Positions 1 to 9,503 of a stretch of DNA of 64,000 bases are shown here, in pieces. Origin of the DNA: JABDFW01 sp035550215 (lineage in GTDB: Bacteria > Bacteroidota > Bacteroidia > Chitinophagales > Chitinophagaceae); the NCBI GenBank assembly GCA_035550215.1, contig DASZPM010000007.1:248001-312000 (forward strand), given 5' to 3'. Under the pieces are notes generated by a model that did not search any database, was not told where the DNA came from, and was given only the letters and a program-made list of their open reading frames with translations. Every line of letters starts with the position of its first letter. Positions within the stretch are counted from its first letter, which is position 1. The position numbers and the translations under genes are program-made.

Positions 1-324
1 TTAAACGCCCGCAACAAAAGTTTTGGCGACTATACAAACAAAAGAGCCCCGCTCACTAAAAATTATATCTTCTCCGCACTGGCGGGCACCACCTGGTTTT
101 TGCAGTTCTTTTTTTATGGAATGGGAGAAAGTAAGCTCGGGAATGGGGCGAGTTCATGGATTTTACACATGGCATTTATCATACTCGTCGCAAATATGTG
201 GGGAATCGCCTTAAAAGAGTGGAAGGGAGTGAGTAATAAAACGCGGGTGACGATAACCGTCGGTATCTTTACCATCTTCCTGTCAGTGCTGCTGGTAGGT
301 ATTGGTAATTATCTAAAACCGTAA
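1..324 (+). CDS. rhaT: L-rhamnose/proton symporter RhaT, C-terminal part (truncated by window edge)
   Basis: The frame is open from base 1 to a stop at 322-324 and gives about 107 residues, the C-terminal third of a RhaT-type permease. The segment with LAGTTWFLQFFFYGMG, then WILHMAF, then LKEWKG matches the end of E. coli RhaT as I remember it (LAGLLWYLQFFFYAWG, WMLHMSF, LKEWN). Three hydrophobic segments are visible, so it is an inner-membrane protein. RhaT imports L-rhamnose with a proton. The stop lies 11 bp before the GH106 start, so it is co-transcribed with the rhamnose genes that follow. Its start is outside the window. Confidence 0.9.
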   Translation, partial: LNARNKSFGDYTNKRAPLTKNYIFSALAGTTWFLQFFFYGMGESKLGNGASSWILHMAFIILVANMWGIALKEWKGVSNKTRVTITVGIFTIFLSVLLVGIGNYLKP

Positions 325-335
325 TTATTATTTAC

Positions 336-3293
336 ATGAGAGTAAAACACCTTAAACGCACTTGTTTTATCATTGCATCAGTTGCAGCCTTTTTCTCACT
401 GTCATTTAAACACGCAAATTTTGCCCCTCCTAAAACTGGTGTTGACGGCTGGTTTCCGCGGTATGATTTTGATGCAAACACCTTTAAAAAACCCAACCGT
501 TCCTTTGGACCGTTTACCCGCTGGTGGTGGCCCGGTAATGACGTAACCAACGAAGAGTTACAGAGAGAAATTAAATTATTTGCAGCTAATGATTTTGCCG
601 GTGTGGAAATTGAGCCTTTTGCTGCGGGCATTAACCTTAACGGCCCAGCAGACCAATTGGCCAGGCAGCTTAGCTGGGACAGCGCCTCATTTTACCAGCA
701 TGTTGCCGCTGTAATGGAACAGGCAAAACTCTCCGCTATAACGGTGGATATGAACGCAGGCAGCGGCTGGCCTATGGGTGGCCCTTTTATACCGCAGGAT
801 TCGAGCGTACTCACCTTAAAATACGCAGAGGCTACAGTTCAGGGCGGCAAGTCTGCTAATATCGCAATTCCTTCTCCCGCACCGCAGGAGGGCAAAGCAC
901 TTGCGCCGGGTTTCAACTTATTTCAAAAAACCAACCCCTCATTGTCAAAACTGCAGGTTGTTATTGCAGCTAAAGTGGTAAAACAGGATGGCGGCCAAAC
1001 CTATCTTGATGAAAGCTCCCTGCTAAACATCACATCTTCTGCAGCCAATGGAAAAATTAGCTGGACAGCCCCCGGTAATGGCGAATGGAAAATTATAGCT
1101 CTTTGGAGCGCGCCTGATGGTGAAATACCAAAAGCCATTGCCTCCAACCCGCAGGGGTTTGTAGCTGACCCGCTTGACTCCAATAAGGTGGCAGTAAGTT
1201 ATACGCATCTTTTCGGGCCGCGTACCGGCTTGCCTGCATATTACAGCAGGCCGTTGCGGGCAGTATTTAACGATAGCTACGAATTTATGGCCGACAGGCA
1301 TTTTGAAGCCGGTTTCCTGGATTACTTTAAAAAGCAACGCGGTTATGATATAACACCCTATCTGCCCGCAAACATTCAAAATGGTTATAATAACGCATAC
1401 GCTTCTTTTTTAATGCCCAATCAAAAACCCGTATATGTATTTGGTGATGAAGACTGGCGATTGAGGTACGATTATGACCTTACTGTAAGTGATTTAATGC
1501 GCACGCAATTTATCGTACCGAGCGATAACTGGTTTGACAAAAAAGGAATGTTGCACCGTACACAGGCATACGGCGTAAAAATGGATATAATTGGCAACAG
1601 CGGTGCAGCAGATATACCTGAAGCAGAGCAATTAGCCGGCGCAAATTCAGAAGGGTTTGTAAAACTTATTACTTCCGGTGCGCACCTGTATAATAAACCT
1701 GTTATAACACAGGAATCCTTTGTGTTCCAGGGCAGGGCAGAAATGACCACACCGCAAAAAATAAAGCTGCTGGCGGATAAAGCATTTGCAGCAGGAGTGA
1801 ACGAAATTATCTATCATGGCACACCTTATAAATATCAAACAGGTGAGTATGGCGAAGAAGGCTATAACCCCTTCTGCTCCGCCGTTATGCCGTTTATTAA
1901 TTTTTCCTCAGATATTAACGAAAGCTCTCCGTTCTGGAATGATATAAAAACCGTCAACCAGTATATTACACGCGTACAGTATGCGTTGCGTTCAGGCAAG
2001 TCACACAGCGATGTGCTGGTATATTTTCCTTTTAATAACCTTGACCCTTCTGAAGTGATAAACAACCCCGGTGAAATAATGCCATCAGGTTATTTTAAGG
2101 GTGTAGAGCCTGAATCAACAGCGCCTGCAGAAAATAATGATAAAGGGGTAATAAGCGAATGGTACCGGCAGTTGTGGCCTGTTATAAATAAACTGGAGGC
2201 ATTGGGAGTTACGTGGGAGTTTGTAAATGACGCAAGCCTGCAACAGGCAAAAGAAGAAGATGATAAGATAAACATAAGGGGTAACACATACGAGGCGCTA
2301 ATTGTTGCCAATGCCCCGTATATGCAGTTGCCAACAGCACAAAATGTGGCTAAGCTGGCACAGCAGAAAATAACGTTACTGGCAATTGGCGATGCGCCTT
2401 CAAAACAGCCTTCATTTTTAAATTACGCGCAAAACGATGCTGCTACAAAACGGGCCATGGCGGATGCTTTAAAGCAGCGTAACGCCGGCACTATTAATAG
2501 TGTTAACGACCTGGCAACATGGGTAAAAGGTTTGCATATTGCCATAAGGTTTAATAATGAATACAATTTTACGCGGCAGGCAGAAAGAGAAATGAGCGAC
2601 GGAAGCCGCCTGCAGTTTATCTGGAATATGAGTGATAAGTGGCAGCCAATTTCCCTGGCGGGAGATAAAGGGTTTAAGGGATATTATTTTATTGATGCTG
2701 AAACAGGCAGCATAACAAGTGTTGAAAATTCAGCTACCGGCGTCGGCACTACCATTAAACCTTACGGCTCAATTATATTATATGCTGCCCGGGAAAAGCT
2801 GCCCGAGGAAACAACAACACCCGCACCGGATAATATGCAAAGTGCTGTTATATTAACGAAGCTTGACAGCAACTGGACAATTAAGGCCGGGACTGCGGTT
2901 GCTAACAAAAGCACGCTTTTTGACTGGCGTGATAACCCGTCGTTTGCGTACCAGGATAAGGCCAGTTATAAAACATCGTTTAACCTCGCCGGAAAAGGGG
3001 AAAATAACAAGTATTACATTGATATGGGCGCCGTTTACTATACCGCTGATGTATATGTAAACAACAAGCACATGGGCGAAAAAATTTGGGCCCCCTACCT
3101 GGTAGATATTACCCAATTTTTGAAGCTCGGCATAAATAATATTGAAATACTGGTTACGCCAACAAACAGGAACGTATTTATTGGCGAAGCGATAAAAGGT
3201 AACGCGAAATACGTGCAGTTTAAAGGCGCTGAAAAAACGTTAATGCCCGCTGGCTTGATTGGGCCTGTAAGCATTAAGGTTGTGCAGCCATAA
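336..3293 (+). CDS. GH106 family alpha-L-rhamnosidase, exported
   Basis: A 985-residue protein with a basic, hydrophobic N-terminal signal (about residues 1-28) that should take it to the periplasm or surface. The motif FGPFTRWWWPGND near residue 60 and the DFAGVEIEPFAAG stretch are typical of GH106 proteins. The C-terminal about 130 residues (DMGAVYYTADVYVNNKHMG onwards) look like a GH2-type galactose-binding beta-sandwich. GH106 enzymes remove terminal alpha-L-rhamnose, for example from rhamnogalacturonan II or ulvan-type polymers. It lies between rhaT and the rhamnulose-phosphate aldolase, so the released sugar would enter this operon's own catabolic route. The exact polymer cannot be read from sequence, and no SusC/SusD pair is in the window. 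Confidence 0.85.
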   Translation: MRVKHLKRTCFIIASVAAFFSLSFKHANFAPPKTGVDGWFPRYDFDANTFKKPNRSFGPFTRWWWPGNDVTNEELQREIKLFAANDFAGVEIEPFAAGINLNGPADQLARQLSWDSASFYQHVAAVMEQAKLSAITVDMNAGSGWPMGGPFIPQDSSVLTLKYAEATVQGGKSANIAIPSPAPQEGKALAPGFNLFQKTNPSLSKLQVVIAAKVVKQDGGQTYLDESSLLNITSSAANGKISWTAPGNGEWKIIALWSAPDGEIPKAIASNPQGFVADPLDSNKVAVSYTHLFGPRTGLPAYYSRPLRAVFNDSYEFMADRHFEAGFLDYFKKQRGYDITPYLPANIQNGYNNAYASFLMPNQKPVYVFGDEDWRLRYDYDLTVSDLMRTQFIVPSDNWFDKKGMLHRTQAYGVKMDIIGNSGAADIPEAEQLAGANSEGFVKLITSGAHLYNKPVITQESFVFQGRAEMTTPQKIKLLADKAFAAGVNEIIYHGTPYKYQTGEYGEEGYNPFCSAVMPFINFSSDINESSPFWNDIKTVNQYITRVQYALRSGKSHSDVLVYFPFNNLDPSEVINNPGEIMPSGYFKGVEPESTAPAENNDKGVISEWYRQLWPVINKLEALGVTWEFVNDASLQQAKEEDDKINIRGNTYEALIVANAPYMQLPTAQNVAKLAQQKITLLAIGDAPSKQPSFLNYAQNDAATKRAMADALKQRNAGTINSVNDLATWVKGLHIAIRFNNEYNFTRQAEREMSDGSRLQFIWNMSDKWQPISLAGDKGFKGYYFIDAETGSITSVENSATGVGTTIKPYGSIILYAAREKLPEETTTPAPDNMQSAVILTKLDSNWTIKAGTAVANKSTLFDWRDNPSFAYQDKASYKTSFNLAGKGENNKYYIDMGAVYYTADVYVNNKHMGEKIWAPYLVDITQFLKLGINNIEILVTPTNRNVFIGEAIKGNAKYVQFKGAEKTLMPAGLIGPVSIKVVQP

Positions 3294-3378
3294 ACTATAT
3301 AGCGGTTTGAAGCCTCTTGTAAAAAAGTGATATTAAAGAGGGTTGTGATGAAGCAGAAGTATTAATAAAAATGTATAA

Positions 3379-5580
3379 ATGATTATGAAGACAGAATATT
3401 CAGCAGGGATGCAGTTAAACCCCATGACGGAGGATACCGCGGGAACAACATCATTTTCGCATGTAAGTTATTTATGGGATGATGCGGTGGCTGCCAAACT
3501 GGAAGATGATGAGGTTGGGTTACTGGTGTATCGCTCAAACCTGTTAGGCGCCGACTTAAGATTAACCAATTATGGCGGGGGCAATACATCCTGTAAAGTA
3601 ATATCAAAAGACCCGCTTACCGGCAGGGAAGTTGAGGTAATGTGGGTTAAGGGCAGCGGGGGCGATTTGGGAACCATGAAGAGAAGCGGCCTTGCTGCGT
3701 TATATGTTGACAGGCTTCGCAGCCTTAAAAATGTGTACCGTGGCATTGAACATGAAGATGAAATGGTTGAGTTGTTTAACCACTGCATTTACGACCTTGC
3801 CTCAAAGGCCCCGTCTATTGATACCCCTTTGCACGGCTTTCTCCCTTTTAAGCATATTGACCATCTTCATCCTGACGCTGCCATTGCCATTGCCGCGGCA
3901 AAAGATGGCAAACAAATAACACAAGAATTGTTTGGCGGAAAAATTGGCTGGGTTGAGTGGCAGCGACCTGGGTTTGACCTCGGGCTAAAATTGAAGCAGT
4001 GCCTTGATGAAAATCCTGGTATAAGAGGTATTATGCTTGGCTCACACGGATTATTTACCTGGGGTGACACCGCTTATGAAAGCTATATAAACACCCTTGA
4101 GGTAATTGAAAAGTGCGCCCGGTACCTGGAAGACAACTATGGCAAAAAAGGGCCAGTATTCGGCGGGCAAAAAATTGAGCCTCTGCCCGACGCGGAAAGA
4201 TTGCAAAAGGCATCGTTGCTCGCCCCTGTATTACGTGGCCTTTGCTCTGAAACTATCACAAAGAGTGCACCCTCCGGCACGGGTGGTATGATAGGGCATT
4301 TTACCGACGATGAAAGAGTATTGCAGTTTATCAATTCAAATGACCTTGACAGGCTTGCCCCGATGGGTACCAGTTGCCCGGACCATTTTTTACGCACCAA
4401 AATAAGCCCTTTGGTTTTGTCATTAACCCCGGGTGAAGAGGTTACTGATGCCGCGGCCATTAAAGAGAAAATAAAACCAGCTTTTAAGGCTTACCGGCAG
4501 ATGTATGCTGATTATTATAACGCATGCAGGCATGCAAACAGCCCGGCGATGCGTGACCCTAACCCTGTAGTTATTTTATACCCCGGAGTTGGCATGTTTA
4601 CCTTTGCAAAAGACAAGCAAACAGCAAGGGTGGCAGCAGAGTTTTATATAAATGCCATTAATGTTATGAAAGGCGCTGAGGCTGTGAGCGAGTATACCTC
4701 GTTACCAAGGCAGGAGGCGTTCAATATAGAGTACTGGTTGCTGGAGGAGGCCAAGTTGCAGCGTATGCCAAAACCAAAAGCGTTAAGTGGCAGGATTGCA
4801 CTGGTTACAGGCAGCGCAGGGGGTATAGGAAAAGCTATTGCTAAAAAATTTGCTGATGAAGGCGCGGCTGTGGTTATTAATGACAATGATGCACAAAGAC
4901 TGGCATCAGCAAAGGAAGAATTTGGCAAACAGTATGGTAAAGACGGGTTTACCGCAATACTGCTTGATGTAACCAGTACATCATCAATAAACAGCGCATA
5001 TAAAGCGGCTGCGCTTGCATTTGGTGGTGTTGACATCGTTGTAAATTGTGCTGGTATCTCTATATCCAAACCTATTGAAGCTCACTCAGAAAAAGACTGG
5101 AATTTATTGTATGATATCCTTGTTAAAGGCCAGTTCTTAGTAACACAGGCCGGGGTTGATATAATGCGTAAACAGGGCTTTGGCGGAGATGTTTTAAACA
5201 TTGTAAGTAAGAATGCATTGGTAAGTGGGCCAAATAACGCCGGCTATGGCAGTGCGAAAGCGGCACAACTGCACTTAAGCAGGCTAAATGCTGCCGAACT
5301 TGGTAAGGATAACATACGGGTGAATGTTGTTAACCCTGATGCCGTAATATCCGACAGTAAAATTTGGGCCGGCGCATGGGCTGAAGGGCGCGCCAAAGCC
5401 TATGGCGTTACTGTTGAAGAATTGCCTGCCTACTATGCAAAGCGAACGCTGCTGAACGAAATTATTCTGCCCGCGGATATAGCCAATGCGTGTTTTGTCT
5501 TTGTGGGAGGGCTGTTAAGTAAATCAACAGGCAATGTATTGAATGTTGATGGTGGTGTGGCAATGGCGTTTGTGCGTTAA
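3379..5580 (+). CDS. rhaD: Bifunctional rhamnulose-1-phosphate aldolase / short-chain dehydrogenase
   Basis: A 733-residue fusion. The first about 450 residues are a class II aldolase/adducin domain with candidate zinc histidines in LHGFLPFKHIDHLHPDA and GSHGLFTWG. From about residue 471 a complete SDR domain follows, with the NAD(P)-binding TGSAGGIG and the catalytic YGSAK. The aldolase splits L-rhamnulose-1-phosphate into DHAP and L-lactaldehyde. The attached dehydrogenase is expected to act on the lactaldehyde, giving 1,2-propanediol or lactate depending on direction. Cytoplasmic. The 85-bp gap to the rhamnosidase has no clear terminator. Start ATG at 3379; a second ATG two codons later is an equally good start. 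Confidence 0.92.
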   Translation: MIMKTEYSAGMQLNPMTEDTAGTTSFSHVSYLWDDAVAAKLEDDEVGLLVYRSNLLGADLRLTNYGGGNTSCKVISKDPLTGREVEVMWVKGSGGDLGTMKRSGLAALYVDRLRSLKNVYRGIEHEDEMVELFNHCIYDLASKAPSIDTPLHGFLPFKHIDHLHPDAAIAIAAAKDGKQITQELFGGKIGWVEWQRPGFDLGLKLKQCLDENPGIRGIMLGSHGLFTWGDTAYESYINTLEVIEKCARYLEDNYGKKGPVFGGQKIEPLPDAERLQKASLLAPVLRGLCSETITKSAPSGTGGMIGHFTDDERVLQFINSNDLDRLAPMGTSCPDHFLRTKISPLVLSLTPGEEVTDAAAIKEKIKPAFKAYRQMYADYYNACRHANSPAMRDPNPVVILYPGVGMFTFAKDKQTARVAAEFYINAINVMKGAEAVSEYTSLPRQEAFNIEYWLLEEAKLQRMPKPKALSGRIALVTGSAGGIGKAIAKKFADEGAAVVINDNDAQRLASAKEEFGKQYGKDGFTAILLDVTSTSSINSAYKAAALAFGGVDIVVNCAGISISKPIEAHSEKDWNLLYDILVKGQFLVTQAGVDIMRKQGFGGDVLNIVSKNALVSGPNNAGYGSAKAAQLHLSRLNAAELGKDNIRVNVVNPDAVISDSKIWAGAWAEGRAKAYGVTVEELPAYYAKRTLLNEIILPADIANACFVFVGGLLSKSTGNVLNVDGGVAMAFVR

Positions 5581-5600
5581 ACAAAAAAATTAAACAGGTT

Positions 5601-5915
5601 ATGCAACGTATTGGCTTTGCTATGAAGATGTTTGAGGGCTGTGCTGAAGAATATAAACGCAGGCATGATGCGTTATGGCCACGGCTGGAGGCTTTGCTAA
5701 AAGAAACCGGCATAAAGGATTATACCATATTTTTGGACGAACATACAAACACACTGTTTGCCAGCATGGAGGTAACCGATGCATCACGGCTTGATGAATT
5801 GCCAAAGCATGCTGTAATGCAGGAATGGTGGAGTTATATGAAGGACATTATGGAAACAAATGAGGATAATTCACCTGTGGTTGTGCCGTTGAAAGAAGTT
5901 TTTTATCTCCCATAA
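5601..5915 (+). CDS. rhaM: L-rhamnose mutarotase
   Basis: Exactly 104 residues, the length of E. coli RhaM. The active-site residues known for that enzyme are at the same positions: His22 in YKRRHDALWP, Tyr41, and the pair Trp76-Trp77 in QEWWSYM. The C-terminal block DNSPV..LKEVFYLP is also family-typical. It interconverts alpha and beta anomers of L-rhamnose in the cytoplasm, speeding entry into the isomerase step. It lies 20 bp after the aldolase fusion and 15 bp before the esterase, so it belongs to the same operon. Confidence 0.96.
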   Translation: MQRIGFAMKMFEGCAEEYKRRHDALWPRLEALLKETGIKDYTIFLDEHTNTLFASMEVTDASRLDELPKHAVMQEWWSYMKDIMETNEDNSPVVVPLKEVFYLP

Positions 5916-5930
5916 ATAAATGATTGCGAT

Positions 5931-7445
5931 ATGAGATCGAAGTTTTTATTGGTTGTTTTTGTGTTAGCGGTTCTTTCTGTAAATGCGCAGCAAAAAGTTA
6001 TTCAGTTGTATAATGGTTCGGCCCCCGGCTCTGAAAGCTGGAACTGGGAAGAAAAAGAGAACGACTCAAACATGTTTAAAACAGAAGTGGTTTATAATGT
6101 CGTTCATCCATCCCTCATGGTCTTCCCTGCTGACGCCGCAACAGCCAATGGTACAGCGGCAGTAATTTGCCCCGGCGGAGCTTTTCATACTCTATCAATA
6201 AACAGCGAAGGAAATGATGTTGCAAAATGGCTGGCAAGAAAAGGGGTTACTTGTTTTGTGCTCCGCTACAGGTTGGTGCACAGCCTTACGGATGACCCTG
6301 TTAAAGAAATGATGACAGGGCTTACCGGGGATATGAAGAAATTTAATGAATCTGTTGCGCCTGTTGTTACAATGGCTATTGCAGATGCCAAAACGGCGAT
6401 GGCCTATGTACGGCAGCATGCAGCCGAATACAATGTGAAGCCGGATAAAATCGGCATTATTGGGTTTTCTGCCGGGGGCACATTGGCTGAATCACTGGCG
6501 TTTGATCATACCACTGATAATAAACCTGATTTTGCCGCGCCTATTTATCCCTACGTTCCTGAAGGCCAGGCAACCGAAGTGCCTGGTGATGCGGGTCCAA
6601 TGTTTTTGGCTGCGGCCAGCGATGACCAATTGCACCTTGTGCCGAGCAGCTTACTGATTTATAATAAATGGCTTGCCGCAAATAAGCCCGTTGAGATGCA
6701 TTTGTATGTTCACGGCGGCCATGGTTTTGGCATGCGCAGGCAAAATATTCCCACAGACAACTGGATTGACCGTTTAGGCGATTGGATGCAGCAACTCGGA
6801 TTTATTACGCCACCCAAAATTGCCCCACAGGACTGGCCTTTCCTGGCGAGGTTTGCAGCAGACAACGCAAAAGTGCAGCCTCCTTTAGCCAATGAAAACC
6901 GTGTAGTGTTTATGGGTAATTCAATCACGGAAGGATGGATAAGGCTTGACCCCGATTATTTCTCTTCTCATCCATATATTAACCGGGGTATCAGTGGCCA
7001 AACCACGCCGCAAATGCTGCTGCGTTTCAGGCCGGATGTGATAGACCTGAAACCAAAAGTTGTGGTAATATTAGCCGGTACCAATGATATAGCCGGCAAC
7101 ACCGGACCTGAATCCCTGGAGACCATTATGGGAAATCTTGCGTCAATGGCCGAACTGGCAAAAGCGCACGGTATAAAAGTGGTGCTGTCGTCTGTGCTGC
7201 CTGCATTTGATTATCCATGGAGGCCAGGCCTGCAGCCCGCTGAAAAGATTGTGGCACTCAACAATATGATTAAAGATTATGCTGCCAAAAACAGTTGCAT
7301 TTACCTGGATTATTTTTCAGCGATGGCTGATGCAAGGAAAGGGTTGCCTGCAAACCTGTCTAAAGATGGCGTTCATCCTACACTGGATGGCTTTAAAATA
7401 ATGGAGCCGCTGGCAGACAAGGCCATAAAGCAGGCGCTGAAGTAG
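5931..7445 (+). CDS. Two-domain exported carbohydrate esterase (alpha/beta hydrolase + SGNH hydrolase)
   Basis: A 504-residue protein with a cleavable signal peptide ending about residue 20 (VNAQ). Residues about 21-295 form an acetyl-xylan-esterase-like alpha/beta hydrolase: PGGAF oxyanion loop, nucleophile Ser180 in GFSAGG, the acid in ASDD near 230, and His264 in HGGHGFG. Residues about 320-504 form an SGNH/GDSL hydrolase: block I GNSITEGW (Ser331), block II GISGQTT, block III GTNDIAGN (Asn385), and block V DGVHP. Both triads look intact. Each half is expected to remove ester groups such as acetyl or acyl from plant polysaccharide, so the protein probably unmasks decorated rhamnose-containing polymer for the GH106 enzyme. 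It is the last gene of the rhamnose operon. Confidence 0.85.
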   Translation: MRSKFLLVVFVLAVLSVNAQQKVIQLYNGSAPGSESWNWEEKENDSNMFKTEVVYNVVHPSLMVFPADAATANGTAAVICPGGAFHTLSINSEGNDVAKWLARKGVTCFVLRYRLVHSLTDDPVKEMMTGLTGDMKKFNESVAPVVTMAIADAKTAMAYVRQHAAEYNVKPDKIGIIGFSAGGTLAESLAFDHTTDNKPDFAAPIYPYVPEGQATEVPGDAGPMFLAAASDDQLHLVPSSLLIYNKWLAANKPVEMHLYVHGGHGFGMRRQNIPTDNWIDRLGDWMQQLGFITPPKIAPQDWPFLARFAADNAKVQPPLANENRVVFMGNSITEGWIRLDPDYFSSHPYINRGISGQTTPQMLLRFRPDVIDLKPKVVVILAGTNDIAGNTGPESLETIMGNLASMAELAKAHGIKVVLSSVLPAFDYPWRPGLQPAEKIVALNNMIKDYAAKNSCIYLDYFSAMADARKGLPANLSKDGVHPTLDGFKIMEPLADKAIKQALK

Positions 7446-7473
7446 AAAATACAGGGGGCATTGCCCGCTCCAA

Positions 7474-7527
7474 CTTTTACATGAAAATAGCCCGGCAAAA
7501 TTTTGCCGGGCTATTTTCATGTAAAAG
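7474..7527. terminator. 54-bp perfect palindrome, bidirectional terminator
   Basis: Two 27-base arms are exactly complementary with no spacer, centred between 7500 and 7501, with the GC block CCCGGC near the centre and A/T-rich outer parts. It lies between the convergent ends of the esterase gene (7445) and the DUF6600 gene (7537). In either direction the GC-rich inner stem is followed by TATTTTCAT-like sequence. Termination for both genes is the simplest role. Confidence 0.75.
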
Positions 7528-7536
7528 ATACGCTGT

Positions 7537-8670
7537 TTAATTATTACCAGGTTTTTTGTGCGACTTAGGCTGCTGTTTTTGAGATGGTTTGTTAGTCATC
7601 TTATTTTGTTTTTGTGCTGGTCTTTTCACAACAGATTTATGGTTATTATTAACAGTTTTGTTATTCCTGTTTACAGTGCTTTTATTAGTTACCGACGATT
7701 TAGCGGTATTTTTCCTTACTGTAGTCTTATTACTGCTGTTAATTGTATTCCTGTTTTTATTTACTACAGTTTTATTATTAGTGGTAGCCCTCTTATTTGT
7801 TGTAACCTTTTTTTGATTATTGTTTATCACTTTGTTGTTGCTGTTTTTAACAACAGTTTTATTATTACTGTTCCTGTTAATAACAGTACGGTTATTGTTT
7901 ACAACCTCTTTGTTAACTACTGTTGTTTTGTTTACCACAGGGCGGTAAATATTAACAGTGTTTTTTTCTATTCGTGTGTCGCCAGCCCTGCCTGAATTGG
8001 CAACCGCGTAGGTACTTACCCTGGTATGAGTTACCCGTTCTACGTCAGCCCTGCGAGGGCCGCCAATTACTGCAACACGGCTATTATTATTGTGCACATT
8101 GTTGATAATTGTGGTGTTGCGTATTATGGTAACATTCTTCCTGTTATCTACGTAATAATGGGAAACTTCAGGGCTAGCGATATACCTGTTGGGCACGAAA
8201 GTCCAGCGTTCTGCAGGAATGTCGTCGCCAAACGAAATGCCTATTCCAATAGATACGCCAGGTCTAAGTGGCGCCCACCCATAATCGCTGTTATCACTTC
8301 TCCAACTGACCCAGGCGGGGCCCCATTCATAACCAGGAACCCAGTAGTAACCGCCATAGGCAACATCATAATCCCACCTTCCATAGTGGAAAGGCGCCCA
8401 ACCCCATGAATAGTCTGAAACCCATGTCCACCCATCGTCTGTATAAACCCAATGCCCGTTTGTGCGGTAAGGCACAAAACCCGGTTCGCTGCATATCCAT
8501 ACCTGCCCGTATGTAGGGTTATTTACCCATCGGCCATAAGCACTCAGGCCATTGTGAAAAACGTTAAAAGTTATATCTGCTCCTACACTTACCTGCGCTT
8601 TAATTTCAGTTGTGCTTATCGAAGCTATTGCCATAAACACAGAAAGAATGAGCATTCGTAAAGTTTTCAT
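7537..8670 (-). CDS. DUF6600-type exported protein with Asn/Lys/Val-rich tail
   Basis: The likely start is the ATG at 8670 (MKTLRMLILSVF), which gives a signal peptide ending near KAQ; the open frame reaches 22 codons further up. The mature N-terminal half is full of W and Y, with repeats such as YGRWVNNPTYGQVW, GHWVYTDDGWTWV and GYYWVPGYEWGPAW, the YXWGXW-like pattern of DUF6600 proteins. After about residue 200 it becomes a low-complexity tail of Asn, Lys, Thr and Val (NNKTVVNKN-like units) ending in a basic KPSQKQ region. Secreted or outer-membrane associated; function unknown. Total about 377 residues. It is monocistronic as far as visible. Confidence 0.75.
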   Translation of the reverse strand: MKTLRMLILSVFMAIASISTTEIKAQVSVGADITFNVFHNGLSAYGRWVNNPTYGQVWICSEPGFVPYRTNGHWVYTDDGWTWVSDYSWGWAPFHYGRWDYDVAYGGYYWVPGYEWGPAWVSWRSDNSDYGWAPLRPGVSIGIGISFGDDIPAERWTFVPNRYIASPEVSHYYVDNRKNVTIIRNTTIINNVHNNNSRVAVIGGPRRADVERVTHTRVSTYAVANSGRAGDTRIEKNTVNIYRPVVNKTTVVNKEVVNNNRTVINRNSNNKTVVKNSNNKVINNNQKKVTTNKRATTNNKTVVNKNRNTINSSNKTTVRKNTAKSSVTNKSTVNRNNKTVNNNHKSVVKRPAQKQNKMTNKPSQKQQPKSHKKPGNN

Positions 8671-8898
8671 ATAATAATTTTTTGTTTTTAAATATTGTTT
8701 CATTGCTAATAGACAGTATTGAAAAAATCTTGCCAATTTAAAACCGCCGGTTAGCTACGCCCGTGGGTTTGTATTTTTCAATTGCTGTTGTATGTTTTTG
8801 ACTTATTTATTTTAATAGTATTTAACAGAATAGCGTCAATTATATATGCTTTAACAGGGTGTGGAATTTTTGTAACAGCACTGCTTTTGGGCAATAAA

Positions 8899-8920
8899 AA
8901 AGGAGCCTTATGGCTCCTTT
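8899..8920 (-). terminator. Rho-independent terminator after the DUF2911 gene
   Basis: A 9-bp stem, AAAGGAGCC (8899-8907) with GGCTCCTTT (8912-8920), and a 4-base loop. On the minus strand it is followed by a T run, 22 bp beyond the DUF2911 stop. Confidence 0.85.
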
Positions 8921-8942
8921 AACATTTTTCAGCATTGAGTAC

Positions 8943-9494
8943 TTATTGCACCTTAAAATCTACCATGGTATCGCCCCACAGCAAGGAAACTTTACCCATC
9001 CTGTCAATGGTATATACAAGGCGTTCCATATATGCGCATGATTTTGAGGCTTTTGCCTTTATACGTAATACGTCATCTGATTGTTTATAAGAAAAAGCCC
9101 CCCATGTATCCCATGTCTTATTAATAATAAATGTCCAATCATTCCCGTTCGCAATGGCATATAATCCATACTTTCCGGCAGGCAGTTTCTGCCCGTCTAT
9201 AGTTACTTCTTTGCTTACTTCGAATGAGGTTGCTTCGTTAGCACCGGCGCGCCATACTTTGCCATTCATCGGTTCAACGTCTTTACCCATGGTTCTGCCC
9301 TTAAGTGCAGGCTGGCTATAAGTAATGGTAATTGTTGCGCCAGTGTTTATGGTTTGGCTGACATTTGAAGGAAGGCTGGCCCTGTGCAGCCTTTGTTCGG
9401 CATTATCTTTTGGTGAGCCCTGGGCACTGGCCTGTACCGCAAAAGCTGTGCAAGCGGCAGCGATAGCAAACGTGAGAATTTTTTTCATGGTCAT
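8943..9494 (-). CDS. DUF2911 domain protein, exported
   Basis: A 183-residue protein with a clear signal peptide (MKKILTFAIAAACTAFAVQASAQ); the MKK start at 9488 is as good as the MTMKK start at 9494. The body matches DUF2911: SQPALKGRTMG, WRAGANEATSFE, LPAGKYGLYAI, NKTWDTWGAFSY and a C-terminal LLWGDTMVDFKV. The family is common in Bacteroidota and predicted periplasmic; no reaction is established. It diverges from the GH29 gene and has its own terminator. Confidence 0.85.
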   Translation of the reverse strand: MTMKKILTFAIAAACTAFAVQASAQGSPKDNAEQRLHRASLPSNVSQTINTGATITITYSQPALKGRTMGKDVEPMNGKVWRAGANEATSFEVSKEVTIDGQKLPAGKYGLYAIANGNDWTFIINKTWDTWGAFSYKQSDDVLRIKAKASKSCAYMERLVYTIDRMGKVSLLWGDTMVDFKVQ

Positions 9495-9503
9495 TAATTT
9501 TTG

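Noticed and set aside
7558..7995. 145-codon hydrophobic frame opposite the DUF6600 gene
   Set aside because: Its Phe/Val/Leu/Ile content is the reverse complement of the Asn/Lys-rich tail (AAC and AAA codons), not a real membrane protein.
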